From positions 28,407,956-28,471,955 of the forward strand of contig NC_132900.1 of the NCBI RefSeq assembly GCF_030463535.1: a stretch of DNA of 64,000 bases, written 5' to 3'. Below the pieces are notes generated by a model. That model was not told where the DNA came from and ran no database searches. It saw only the letters and a program-made list of their open reading frames with translations. This DNA is from Salminus brasiliensis. Its lineage: Eukaryota; Chordata; Actinopteri; Characiformes; Bryconidae. This document shows, in pieces, positions 13,201-24,800 of this stretch. The position numbers were made by a program, and so were the translations under genes. Numbering within the stretch: position 1 is the stretch's first letter; each line of letters begins with the position of its first letter.

Positions 13201-14139
13201 GTGTTTGAAATTGGCCAGATAGATGTGAGGAATCCTCCTCCTCCTCCTCCTCCTCCTCCCCTCATATTAAAAATAAAAGCCACGGTCAAGCAGCGGGGCA
13301 GCCCTCGCTTCAAGGACTTTTATTACCCTAAGCGACTGTCCATCGATTATTTAAGCAATAACTTGGGTGAGCAGGACGCTGCAAAACACCCCTGTTTTAC
13401 AGGCTGGCTTCGTATGGCGTGTCTAACTTTTGACCTACACCGGGCTGTGAAACTACTGCGATCAGCTGTGCCTCACCTCAGCTATGCCTCAAACGTATTA
13501 ACATTAAGATATTTAACCAGCTTTCTCTACATTTCTAAAATAACGAAGATTATGAGAAAGATTAAAGCTGCTTAAGTTTTAAATATGCAAATGAAATTGA
13601 AAATTTTGTGAAAAATTATCTAAATTAACTAAAATAATATATATATATATATAATGTCAGAATTATGCTTTAATTGGTGGTTAATAATAAGAATACTAAT
13701 ACTAATAATTAATAATAATTTGCCGCCCAGCGTCGTTTACGGTATAGTGCAGCTCCCTCTAGTGTTGAGGTTATGTCAGTGCAGCTTCAATACCGCACAC
13801 TCAACAGTGCATCTGCACTGGTCACTGTAGTCCAAGCGTTTTAATATGAGCACTCAATACAAATAGAATAAAAATGAGACACTGAAGAGCATTTAATTGC
13901 TAAATACGAAATAGATTAAGTTTTTTAAAACTTATGGTTTTTATTTTTATCATTTGATTATTGATGATGTGTGTGTGGTTTTATGTGGCACAATACTTTG
14001 ACGTTTTAATACTTTTCCGTTTACAAATCTATTTCTAACCATTCGGTATGCAATTCAATTTACTTTGATGTTATTGTCATTAAACAGGGTTGTGCAGTTA
14101 AGTACAACGAGACACTGTTAGATGTCTACTGTAAGTCTC

Positions 14140-14464
14140 CGGTAGAGGGTAAGTCTCCATAGAGAGCATCCTGAGCTGCTGCATCACTGCCTGGTTTGGG
14201 ACCTGCACAGGCTCTGACCGCAAGACCCTCCAATGCATTGTGAGGACAGCTGAGAGGATCATCGGAGTCTCTCTCCCCTCCGTCATGGACATTTACACTG
14301 CCCGCTGCATCCGCAAAGCAACCAGCGTTGTGGATGACTCCACCCACCCTTCACACAGACTGTTCTCCCTCCTGCCATCAGGAAGAAGGTACCGCAGCAT
14401 CCGGTCCAACGCGGCCAGACTCTGCAATAGCTTCTTCCCCCAAGCCATCAGACTTCTCAACTGA
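14140..14464 (+). mobile_element. 3' end of a Rex/CR1-like non-LTR retrotransposon (ORF2 C-terminus)
   Basis: In one plus-strand frame the translation reads as the C-terminal tail of a fish LINE ORF2: ILSCCITAWFGTCTG, RTAERIIGVSLPS, THPSHRLFSLLPSGRRYRSI, NSFFPQAIRLLN, then a stop at 14462. This cysteine/His-type tail with SLLPSGRRYRSI is characteristic of Rex1/CR1-like elements. The 5' part is missing (5' truncation). A T-run and a (CT)n tract follow within 40 bp. Confidence 0.85.
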
Positions 14465-14493
14465 TGTTTTTTTTTTCTGTTCCATGCACACAC

Positions 14494-14495
<2 letters not shown>

Positions 14496-14537
<42 letters not shown>
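14496..14537. repeat. (CT)n microsatellite just downstream of the LINE end
   Basis: About 21 CT units starting some 30 bp after the LINE stop codon; possibly grown from the element's 3' tail. Confidence 0.95.
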
Positions 14538-14542
<5 letters not shown>

Positions 14543-15214
14543 ATTTACCCCAGATAATATGAGAAGGCTGTCTGAATAAGGTCCATTATAAATAAACAGG
14601 CTTTTTTTGTGGGACTGTGCCTTTAAGACTGAAATATGTAAATATATGAACTGTGATTGGCTGTATTAGAGCAACGTCACCACTGGCGGGAGTCCCTGTG
14701 GTCAAGCCCACTGAGTGTTAGCCAGTGGTCAGTGTGAATTCCGGCGAGAACACACACACACCTCTGAAATGGAGAAGGGCTGCTGTGCGGCTGACTGTAG
14801 AAATGCACTGAGCAGAGCTCAGAGATCTCCTCGTACAGGCTGCTGAGTATCTCCATGATGATGGGCCTCGTGTAAACTGTAGCTGTGGAAAGTTTTAGTC
14901 GGACCGGAGAAACAGTAAAGATCATTATGGTCACTGGAATGTGTAGTTTAGACGTTGGAGAGAGGTTTCCTAGATCTTAACACACAGATATATCATTGGT
15001 TGCGTCCTAAAGAGAACAGTTGCCAGTGCTTATGGGTAATGTAGTGCTGGTACTGTCTACCAGACTGTGTTTACATTTCAGCCTGACCAGCCAGGCAACT
15101 TTTACTGGATACTGTCAATTATTTTGCAGCATCAGTTCAAGAACAGCTGCACACACACACACACACACACACATACGTATGTATATATATATAATCATAT
15201 AATATAATACTGCT

Positions 15215-15370
15215 GTTGAACAAAACCTTGTATCTCCATAAAACAGCCACTTTCAATGAAAGTCATTTTGGAGCATATCTATTGGTCCATTTATCATGAA
15301 ATTTTGACATAATGTAAAGAACAACTGCCTGATTCACATTACATCAAATATGTGGATACAAGGTTTTTGC
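15215..15370 (+). repeat. Unclassified dispersed repeat, copy 1
   Basis: Core AATGAAAGTCATTTTGGAGC, TATTGGTCCATT, ACATAATGTAAAGAACAACT and GCCTGATT. Other copies are at about 47590-47760, 57590-57745 and (partial) 58310-58470. Confidence 0.65.
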
Positions 15371-15634
15371 ATGATGATACTTAAAGACTTTTTTTTAAAT
15401 AGATACAATAGTTTACGATAGGGTTTCCATCACTGAGAGGAGTCTGTATGTATTGAATGGTCCTTTGAATGTTCACAGTTCTACATAACATGGTAAGATT
15501 CTGCATGACACAGGTGATCTGAATGTCCTGTTCTGAAAGGTACAACAGTAAATATTACATTACTAGTAAAACTTGTTTGTTTGTTTCAGGAAAATAAATG
15601 GTGACGATGCCCGACACCCTGACTACAGGCCAGG

Positions 15635-15840
15635 TTAATTCAGTTTCACCTCCACCCCTGACTGAACTAACTGGATCCACGATCTGAAGAAGTTTCTGAG
15701 AAAAGGCTTGTCAACACCAGTAGGAAGCAAGAAGCCACAGCTCTCCTGAACCGGAGAGGACAAGCAGATGTACAGACTGTTGAAGTCCCAGGCATTGAGG
15801 CCCAGAGAGGAGGAGACACACAATGGCCTCATCTCATAAC
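15635..15840 (-). CDS. Unidentified coding-like terminal exon or exon relic
   Basis: Minus-strand frame of 68 codons ending in TAA at 15635. It contains GYEMRPLCVSSSLGLNAWDF, NSLYICLSSPVQESCGFLLP and FLRNFFRSWIQLVQSGVEVK. The composition (Leu, Ser, Trp, Cys and hydrophobic spacing) resembles a real folded protein more than chance intergenic ORFs do. A possible acceptor (CTAAT...TGTCAG) lies directly upstream, giving a phase with one base carried over from a previous exon. No donor-linked upstream exon or minus-strand AATAAA was found. I do not recognise the family. It could be the last exon of an unannotated gene, a pseudogene exon, or chance. Confidence 0.3.
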
Positions 15841-16419
15841 CTGACATAACAGATTAGATCTATAACCCTTAAAAGCAGTAAGGCTTATTACACACTAAGG
15901 TGGATTAATAACACTTTCGGGCCCTTTAAAGGGTAAATACTGAAAATCACAAACTAGAAAGTGAGCTGAAATGTCATTCACAGCCTGCTGTAAAGTTTGA
16001 TGACAGCAGAATGATCATTTTTCAGAGGACTACCCAGTTTCCCAGAATATCTACTGGTGTCCTCCTTCCACCTTAAGGTACCACCAAGCGCCAAGGCCTT
16101 TGCCTTTGTGGAGAAATTAGGCACATGTTAATATCAGGAAACCCGATTCCTTGCCAACTGTTAATATCAGTGGTTATTTGGGAATTTGGCTGGATGCAAA
16201 GTCCAGCAGCTTTTAATTTAAGCAGAGAATCTCTTGTTTTATTCCTGATTTCTCAGATTTAAATGGTTTTGCCACCCGGTTCCAGCAAGAGCATGACCTC
16301 AATGCATTCCCCTAACTCTGGCTACTTTCACTAAGCAGTTCAGGCCGAAACACTCCTTATAATATTCAAGTGAATGGGTGGAGCTATACCTCCAGGTTAA
16401 GTACATGATGGATGTAAAC

Positions 16420-16688
16420 GTGGCAAAGAGCCAAATACACACAAGCGAGTTTGTCTTCCTGTCTTGCTAATTCTGTTTGTACACTGAAAAACTAGCCTTG
16501 ATATTTGATATTACACAAAAAACTAAACACAGTTAATATTATATATTTAAAACTATATATATTCAAACTATTGTGATAAGACTGTCTTTAGGCTATTCTG
16601 CTTATTTATTTGCTTTAAATGAAAAATACTGCAAAAAAACACCAAACACAGATTCAGCGTATCACATTTGGCCCCCACAAAGAGCCAA

Positions 16689-16738
<50 letters not shown>

Positions 16739-16854
16739 GACTGTATTCCTGTCTTGCTAATTCTGTTTGTGCACCGAAAGATTTGAATTTGATTCATAAG
16801 TAGTGGCACCTAAACAATATGTTGCATCAACACTTATTAACATGTTTTGCCAAT

Positions 16855-16897
<43 letters not shown>

Positions 16898-17400
16898 CAA
16901 ATAAAGACAGTTACATGCTGTATTTATGTGCAAACCATTTTTATATAATTAATTACGTTAATTCTTTTAATGAAAAATAAAAAAACAACAAATTTAGCAT
17001 GTTTCCATTTAGTCCCTACAAAGATCCAAATACACACACACACACACACACACACGAGACTGTATTCCTTGCTAACTGTGTTTATACACTGCAAACTAGC
17101 CTGTTTAAAAAGTGATGACACCAAAACTACTACTCAACACTTATTATTAACACATATTATTGCCAATCAATCAATCAATTAAATAATCAATCAATAAACA
17201 AATAAAGACACTGTGTTGTTATTGCATACTTTATTTATGTACATAAATCATTTTATATAAATGTATCTTCGATGTTCTGGAGCTGCAAAAAAAAAACAAC
17301 CCATTGCCAAATTTTACATTTGGTCCCCACAAAGAGCCGAATACCGGGCTACATTCACACACGCACACACGCGCACGGTGAAAACACACTGTATCCAGAG
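16420..17400. repeat. Tandem duplication of about 330 bp with CA microsatellite cores
   Basis: The phrase CACAAAGAGCCAAATACAC (with variants), followed by a CA tract, TGTATTCCT, and GTCTTGCTAATTCTGTTTGT, recurs near 16425, 16678, 17018 and 17326. CAATCAATCAAT tracts and ACAAATAAAGACA separate the copies. The copies have diverged. Confidence 0.8.
16851..16896. repeat. (CAAT)n microsatellite
   Basis: About ten CAAT units inside the larger duplication; a shorter sister tract is at 17162-17178. Confidence 0.92.
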
Positions 17401-17517
17401 CGCCGCGCAGCAGCAGCCAGGGTTTCTTTTACACTCAGCTGCATTACACTGACGGACAGCACTGGACCCCCCTCCCTTTACTGCTGCAGTACTGGACTGA
17501 AAAAAGAGCTAAATATA

Positions 17518-17590
17518 CCCCCCCCCCCCCCACACTCCCCCTCCTCCTCAACCCCCCCCCCCCCCCCCCCTCCACCCTCCACCCTCCACC
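17518..17590. repeat. C-homopolymer and CCACCCT tract
   Basis: Two C-runs of more than 12 bases separated by CT-rich sequence, then CCACCCTCCACCCTCCACC. The strong strand asymmetry makes the reverse strand G-quadruplex prone. Confidence 0.9.
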
Positions 17591-17639
17591 GCGCACCTCA
17601 CAACATCCACACCAGCCCACTGCACATCGCCACTGTACA

Positions 17640-18000
17640 ATCAGCACGGATGTATTAGGGCAAGCCCCGCACTCATCCCCCACCTTTTCTTTTCTTTTTT
17701 TTTTTTCCTTTTTCGTGGGGGTCGACATCAGCTCTCCAAACCAGCGTGACCTCCTCAGAAAAGCGGGAGACCTCAGGTCAGTATGAAAGCTCGACTTGAC
17801 TTCTAGGAGCTCCAGTGAGAAGAGTGCGGCGGACCAGCCGGAGCTGAGGCATCCCTGCATGAATGAGCCACGCGTGAGTGCTGGAGGGGTCTCCAGTGAG
17901 CGTGCGCTTCTCCCTCCGTCGCTCGTGCTTAGACCCTGCATTTGTCTCAGCTCAACTACTTTCACGAGCACCGAGGCAGTGTTGACTTAATGGGGGGTTT
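17640..18000 (+). promoter_or_regulatory. Possible 5' untranslated exon/promoter of hhatl (weak)
   Basis: A locally CpG-richer block between the C-rich tract and the hhatl-upstream satellite, with candidate donors (CACGCGTGAGTG near 17870). The hhatl coding start at 21811 is preceded by possible acceptors (CCTAACAG near 21776), so a non-coding first exon upstream is plausible. Nothing in the sequence proves it is here. Confidence 0.25.
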
Positions 18001-18344
18001 CTTGTTGAATTATCTGCTGCTGGAGATCACATAGCACAGCAGATGCCCCGCACTGTGGCTAAAATAGGAAGAGACTGTGCTGAGCAGCTGACGGTGCTCT
18101 TTCTGAGGAGCTGTGAACCGGGGCACTCCCATTTAAGTCACTAACTCTGGAGCCTTTGCAGTCCGCAGGGGTTTAATGGGCTACTGGCTGGACGTCTTTA
18201 GAAGTAGCCTGGGTTGCTGCTCAGTTCAGATTTGCAGGTTATTACATTAAAGTCTTTATAGAGTTAAATATATATATATATAATCTTTGTGAGGCAACAT
18301 ATGTGAGCTAAAATATGAAGAAAAGGATCACCAAAAATAGATCA

Positions 18345-18354
18345 CCATATATGG
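18345..18354. promoter_or_regulatory. Perfect CArG box (SRF-type) CCATATATGG
   Basis: Exact CC(A/T)6GG match, with a one-mismatch neighbour CCAAAAATAG at 18331. It lies 3.5 kb upstream of the hhatl coding start. SRF sites control muscle genes and hhatl is muscle-enriched in vertebrates; a functional link is inference, and such a site can occur by chance. Confidence 0.4.
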
Positions 18355-18389
18355 CTTAAGTATTTTTTTGAATCAACCCTGTTGAAAGA

Positions 18390-19860
18390 ATGAGCTGGTA
18401 GTTGGTGTCAGACCAGGTCAAAGCTGGTCTTCAATGGTTAAGGTGGTTAAAATGCTGGTCATCGAGGCAAGACTAAGACTAAGACACTAAGACTAAGGCT
18501 GGCAAACTAGTTAAGTTAAGTTAAGCAGGTTAACCACTTAGCTCTTGTAGCTAGTGGTCATTAAACTGGTCATACTGCTAGACTGCTTGGTTAAGCTCAT
18601 TGACCGGTTTGGTCATAACTGTGGATCAGCATGGTCAGGCTTTGCTCTTAACCAGAATAGCATATGTTTTTAAAATTTGAGCTTGATGGAGTAACTGGTC
18701 CATCAGTATGGCCAACTTGACCAAGATGATCGCCAAACTGGTCATACTGGTTGACTGGTAAAGTAGGTTCGCTAGTATGGTCAGGCTAGTTATGAAAATC
18801 AGCCAGGTTGGTCGTGTTGGTCAACAAACTTGGCCATACTGGTTGACTAGCTTGGTCAGGTTGGTCATGCTGGTAGACTAGGTAAACTAAACTTGGTCGT
18901 ACTGGTTGACCAGCTTGGTCAGGTTGGTCATGCTGGTAGACTAGGTAAACTAAACTTGGTCGTACTGCTTGACTTGCTTGGTCAAGCTGGTCATAATGGT
19001 GGATCAGCATGGTCAGGCTTTTCTGTAGCTTTGCTCTTGAACAGCATAGCATGTTTTTATTTGAGCTTGATGGAGTAACTGGTCCATCAGTATGGCCAAC
19101 TTGACCAAGATGATCGCCAAACTGGTCATACTGGGTGACTGGTAAAGTAGGTTCACTAGTATGGTCAGGCTAGTTATGGAAATCAGCCAGTTTGGTCGTG
19201 TTGGTCAACAAACTTGGCCATATTGGTTGACTAGCTTGGTCAGGTTGGTCATGCTGGTAGACTAGGTAAACTAAACTTGGTCGTACTGGTTGACCAGCTT
19301 GGTCAAGCTGGTCATAATGGTGGATCAGCATGGTCAGGCTTTTCTGTAGCTTTGCTCTTGAACAGCATAGCATGTTTTTATTTGAGCTTGATGGAGTAAC
19401 TGGTCCATCAGTATGGCCAACTTGACCAAGATGATCGCCAAACTGGTCATACTGGGTGACTGGTAAAGTAGGTTCACTAGTATGGTCAGGCTAGTTATGG
19501 AAATCAGCCAGTTTGGTCGTGTTGGTCAACAAACTTGGCCATACTGGTTGACTAGCTTGGTTAAGCTTGATGGAGTAACTGGTCCATCAGTATGGCCAAC
19601 TTGACCAAGATGATCGCCAAACTGGTCATACTGGTTGATTGGTAAAGTAGGGTCACCAGTTTGGTCAACCAGGTTATGGAGGTCAACCAGTTTAGTCGTG
19701 TTGGTCAACGAACTTGGCCATACTGGTTGACTAGCTTGGTCAGGTGGGGTCATGCTGGTTGACCAGGTAAGCCATCAAACGTAAACGAAAACATTCCCTA
19801 TACTGATGATTAGAAGCTAAGATGGTCAACCAGCTTAACCAGTTGGTCAGGGTGTTTTTT
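18390..19860. repeat. Higher-order tandem repeat of CTGGTCA/TTGGTCA words
   Basis: The basic word is about 10-20 bp (for example TTGGTCATGCTGGTAGACTA). Blocks of 180-385 bp are repeated on top of this: the phrase GAGCTTGATGGAGTAACTGG starts near 18679, 19063, 19384 and (as AAGCTTGATGGAG) 19563, giving spacings of about 384, 321 and 179 bp. Neighbouring blocks are nearly identical (for example AATCAGCCAGTTTGGTCGTG in two copies), so the array expanded recently. Reading frames in it encode only repetitive DQPDQAGQ-type peptide and are not genes. Confidence 0.93.
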
Positions 19861-19864
19861 TGGC

Positions 19865-21335
19865 TGGGTTATTGTTAACCAAACCAAACCGAACATCTAC
19901 ATTTGATTGTGAATGAAAGTATTGTTAAATACCAACCACATTTCATCACCGTACACCAATAAGACCAAATTCTGTGCTATTTTACTTATTATACTGATTT
20001 TATGGGACGTGAATGGGTTAAACCGATGTTCATCGAGGTGAACGCTCCACGTGAGTGCTTCTGAAGGAAATATGATACTCACAGCATCTTATTGATTGAA
20101 CTGCAGTGCGTTTTAGATATGCTTGATAATGTAGGGACTGCTTTCAAAGGCAACAAAGGTTTGCCACAATAAAGAGTTCAAATGAAAGACTGAAGAAACT
20201 ATATAAGCCTCCACTTATTGACTGTTATACGACCCAATTCCTGAAGTAACATTAGCTAGCATGCCATCTTTTAGCTTTCGGAAAATGACTTGGAAAGACT
20301 ATGGGTGCGTATTCTGAACTGAAACACCTTCTAAAAGGTTTAATCTGTGTGATAACTGTCCTTTTTTATTAGACTAAAAGCCTTTCGGGCAGATTAATAG
20401 GCCTACTTGATTATTATGATGAACATTAATTCACAAGCCTGCGCAGCAAAATCAGGAGATCAACACAAAAAGCAAATTATTTCTAAACACACACTCCGGG
20501 TATGAATTATACAACATGAAGGACCATTAAGTGACCAATCAGACTCTGAATTTATCACATGATTTAACCATTATTAGCAACATGCTAGCACTATCTCTCA
20601 CACACAGTCTGCTATTCTGGAGTATAAACTCAGATTCTGGAGAAAACATATATAAATCCATATTTGAATATCAAACACAAATAATTTAATGTGTAGTCAT
20701 ATATTTGTTTTGATGTAATTTACAAAAATCTATAATTTGTACAGTTCCTCCTAGATAACATTAGCTAACGCTAGCAAAATATAACAATATCAAGTAGAGA
20801 CGGAACTATTTAAGTGGTAATGATGGCTAACGTCATATTGCACACAATAATAATAATAAAATAAAAAAAAAATAGTAAACATGTGCACATTTGAACACAT
20901 TGAAATTTTACTAGCTTTACAGGTTTAATAAATTTGTGTTTTTTTTCCTAGACACTGCTTGAAGTTTACAGCAAAAATTACGTTAAGAAATGCAATCCCA
21001 AAAAGCGTCAGGTCTCAGATACTGGCCATTTGGGATTAGATTCCAAAGACCAGAAAATTGACTATATTTTGCTTTGATCAAAGTGCAATGGTTTAACTAG
21101 CTATGATAGTCTAGTTGCCATGCTGTGGACATATAAGACAAACACTTAAACTGACAATTGTGTTCTTTAAGAAACCAAGTTAATGTGTCAAGTACCATCT
21201 GTTATAATAGTATTATTATAGTATTATTATAGTATTATATAAACCTACTCAATATTGAGCTGTTTATTTTGTCCTGATATTGGCAGAGAGAAAATTAGCA
21301 CTCTATTGATTCTCTTCGCGTGAAATTGATATTGC
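19865..21335. other. Intergenic or 5' intronic sequence: no gene recognised
   Basis: AT-rich sequence between the satellite and the direct repeat at 21.34 kb. Only short A/T runs were seen (for example 20850-20870) and a TATTATTATAG run near 21210-21235. Confidence 0.5.
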
Positions 21336-21600
21336 TGAGGTAAAAAAGGTCCGGACTTGAACCGTTGTAGCAGAAATTTCAATTCGTATGGTTTATTGAA
21401 CAATTTTACTCAGAAAATAAAGCTAGAGAAATTATGTCAGAGACGTTTTAAGTTACACTAACTCCATTAATATGGCAAAATCTTAATTGGTAAGGTAAAA
21501 AATTCAGGACTTTAGCAGTCCTTGCGAAAATATACATTTGTGTGGTTTATGGTAATCAACTTTACCTCAGAAACGAAGTTGGAGAAGTTAACAAGTCAGA
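21336..21600. repeat. Imperfect direct repeat, period about 155 bp
   Basis: The segment near 21340-21440 (GAGGTAAAAAAGG, GTATGGTTTATTGAA, ACTCAGAAAATAAAGCTAGA) is echoed at 21495-21600 (AAGGTAAAAAATT, GTGTGGTTTATGGTA, CTCAGAAACGAAGTTGGAGA). It ends about 200 bp before the hhatl coding exon. Confidence 0.6.
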
Positions 21601-21810
21601 GAATTTAGCTTTTGCAGGTGTTATAGCAGGTGTTGTTACACTACATGAATTTAATATAGGCTCCCCAGCTAACACAGCTAGGGCTGTAACGAACTAATGT
21701 GACCTATACTGTATTTATTGATTTATTGCCTGTATTTTCATTCACCAGCACATCTGTCCCTCTCTTGAACCTAACAGATTCCCCTCAGTATTTGGTGCTA
21801 GATTTTAACC

Positions 21811-24800
21811 ATGGGGATCAAGACAGCCCTTCCTAAGACTGAGCTCTACCTCTACACGTCTGTCTTAGCACTGGCTCTTGCATGGGCAGGCAGTTGGATC
21901 ATAGAGGCATCTAGTGGTAAGTCATGCTGTTTTTCTTAAATGTTGCACAAAACATGGCTAATCCAGAGCTGCATTTGAATCTGTTCTTAGTGAGGGTTCA
22001 ATTTTAGCCTGTGGGGGGATAATTTGACTATATTCCCCCTGCAGGACAGGACCCAATTAATGTTGTCCCAGTAGAGACCCTGAACTATTTCTCTCAGTCT
22101 CTCACACACTGATTAGAATGACATCCATAATAATTTTTTAAATGTCCCATATACTTAAAATCTGAGTCTTCTTACTTTTTGAGACACCAAAGTGTCTGAT
22201 GTTGGACGCAAATGTTGTTAAAGCTTCTAAATATACCATTAATTCCACATATAGAAACAATGCTGCAAAAACAGCCCCATCCATTCATGCTAGTTTCAAG
22301 TTTCAAGCCAGACTACTAAGAGATAAAAAAATGGTTAAATGATGATTGTCTTTATTATAGAAAACGACTATCATGCCATAAGTGGACCCCAGAGGCAAAA
22401 ACAACATGCTAAATATATTATAGAATATGGGCTCTTTAATATACTTCATATAATATACTTTATGTATACACACTTGATGGCAATGGTCAAACCAAAAAAA
22501 AAGCCAACTAAGAGCCCTTCAAGCTTAGAGTACGGCTCGGCTCGACCCGCCATCCTTTAAGATCCATGGAAGACAAGCATCCAGGCTTTTTTTCTGGCCT
22601 GGCACCGAAGTGATGGAATGAACTTCTCCTGGCAGAGTCGCTCACGGTCTTCAAATGCCGAAAGAAGACCCACTTATTCCAAGAGTACTTGGGCGAAGTG
22701 TATTGCAGAGTATTGTGGTCTCCATACTAACTTTTGTATAGTTGTATAGTTTTTGTAGCTATGAGTATTTTCTGAATAAAAAGTGAAGCACTTTTGTAAA
22801 TTGCTCTGAAGAAGAGCGTCTGCTAAAGGCTTTCAATGTAAATGTTATATATCATGTATAGTAAGGCACTACTTCTGCATGTACCATAAAACAAGCAGTA
22901 CCCTGAATTTTACCTGTTGTTTTTTTAAATTTCCATTTCACCCTGACCTTTTCAGGACACTGTCCTACATACTGCATGGACAGACAGTTTGGTTTACCAA
23001 GTAAAGGGTGCCAGTCACTTTGCTGGCTTTAAAGCAATAGAAATGCTGCAATGACATTTTTTTTTTATAAAAGCCACCCATTCATGCAGAGTTATCTGTA
23101 GTAGAATCTCTTAGTATATACAAGTGGCATACAATCTCTAAACGCTTTTAACACCCACCGCCCACACACAAACACACCAGCACACCCAGTTTGCTGGGGA
23201 CGCATGTTATGTAATCCCTGATTATTTGTATTTCAACGAAGCAAATGAGATTTTCCCGAAATAGGCCTGGTGCTCTAGATTGCACTGCACTGTGAAGCAA
23301 ATATCTTAATTTCTTGGTTTGTTTGGTGTTCTAGAAAAGCATGTGGAAATGCTGGTATAGAAGGATATGTGAGTCTGTATGTATATATATATGGCTTTCC
23401 ATTAGATGTTGAAAAACTGATGTGATCATTTGATTTGATTGCATTCAACCATGAGAGCATCTGTGAGGTCGGGTACTGATGTTGGATCTTAGTAGATCTG
23501 ACAAGCTCCACTCCATCACATCCCAAGGCTCCATAGAGCTCCATCACTCCAGAGAACCCAGCTCCACTGTTCCACAGTCCAACCCCAGGAGGCTTTATAC
23601 CCCTCTAGCTAATACGTGGCCTTGGGCATGGTAACCGTAGGCTCATGTGCAAGTGCTCCAGAGTACTCAGTTTACTAGTAGGGGAGGTGTCTGAATACTT
23701 TTGGACATGTATTCTGTTCGGTATTTTTTCTGTTAGGCCTGAAATGAGAAGTCCTAACATATTTCCCTTTGTTTTGTAGAAAATGTAAACAGGAAGGCCT
23801 TTAAGGAGAGTGTTAAACCAGGATGGCACTACTTTGGAAGGAAAATGGTAAACATATATGTATATACATTTATATTTATATACATTTAGGGTAACGCATC
23901 CTAAACATACCTTGTTATGAAGTGATATTATTAAGGAATTATTAATAATCTCTTGCTCTCTCTCCAGGATGTAGCTGACTTCGAGTGGGCGATGTGGTTC
24001 ACAACCTTCCGCAACCACATCCTGTTTGCCCTCTCTGGTCACGTAATCTTTGCCAAAATCTGCTCCATGATTTCTCCCAAGGTGGGGATGTTGTCTGCAC
24101 GGATGTTGTTTCTGAGAGCCTTCCCAGTAGTCTTGTGCTGTAACATCAATAGCTATTAAAAATGCATGTGCAGTTTAATGTTACATGTACTTTTATTGTA
24201 TATGAATGGCTTGTGCTTTCGAGGCTGATTACTAAATAACAGGGGTGGAAAAGACTAAGAGAAACTCTACTTTAAGGGTATTCTGGTCTTAAAACTAACG
24301 CTTAATCCATTTTTGGAGTCCTACGAAAGGCTACAGTTCCTGGTCATCTGAAACCAAAGGCACCTGTCATAGGGTTGTATCTACAAATTGGGACTAAATT
24401 GTGAGGCTAGATGCTCCAGAAACCCACCAGAAACATCACTGGCAAGAAGCATTGGGGCAGGTTGGTGGGTTCGACACCTGGGTTTGCTAAGCTGCCTTGG
24501 TTGTGCCCTTGACCTTTTGTGCTTTAAGGGTGCCGTAGCATGGTGACCTTATGCTCTGACCCAATTCTTCTGGGCTGGGATTAGAGAAGGATTTCGTAGT
24601 ACTGTACTTCATAAATATTGATATATCGAAGTATTGCGATATCAAAAACACAGGATTTTTCATTAATAGCTTACATACGAAGATTGATGGCAGCCAGTGG
24701 TTCATTTTGTGTTAGATAGATAGTAGTGGTGTCCCCTGTCCTTAGATCCCACTGTTCTGATTGGATAATACATCAACTTTAATATTATGCAGGTGTGTTT

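Noticed and set aside
14240-14464. Independent small gene encoding a 74-aa protein
   Set aside because: The sequence is the C-terminal tail of a LINE ORF2 (SLLPSGRRYRSI block), 5' truncated.
17444-17971. 175-codon minus-strand ORF
   Set aside because: It crosses the C-homopolymer tract and is dominated by Gly/Arg from low-complexity DNA; no domain seen.
18786-19753. Minus-strand ORFs of DQPDQAGQPV-type peptides
   Set aside because: They are open frames through the tandem repeat; identical peptides repeat with the DNA unit and no initiation or splice context is present.
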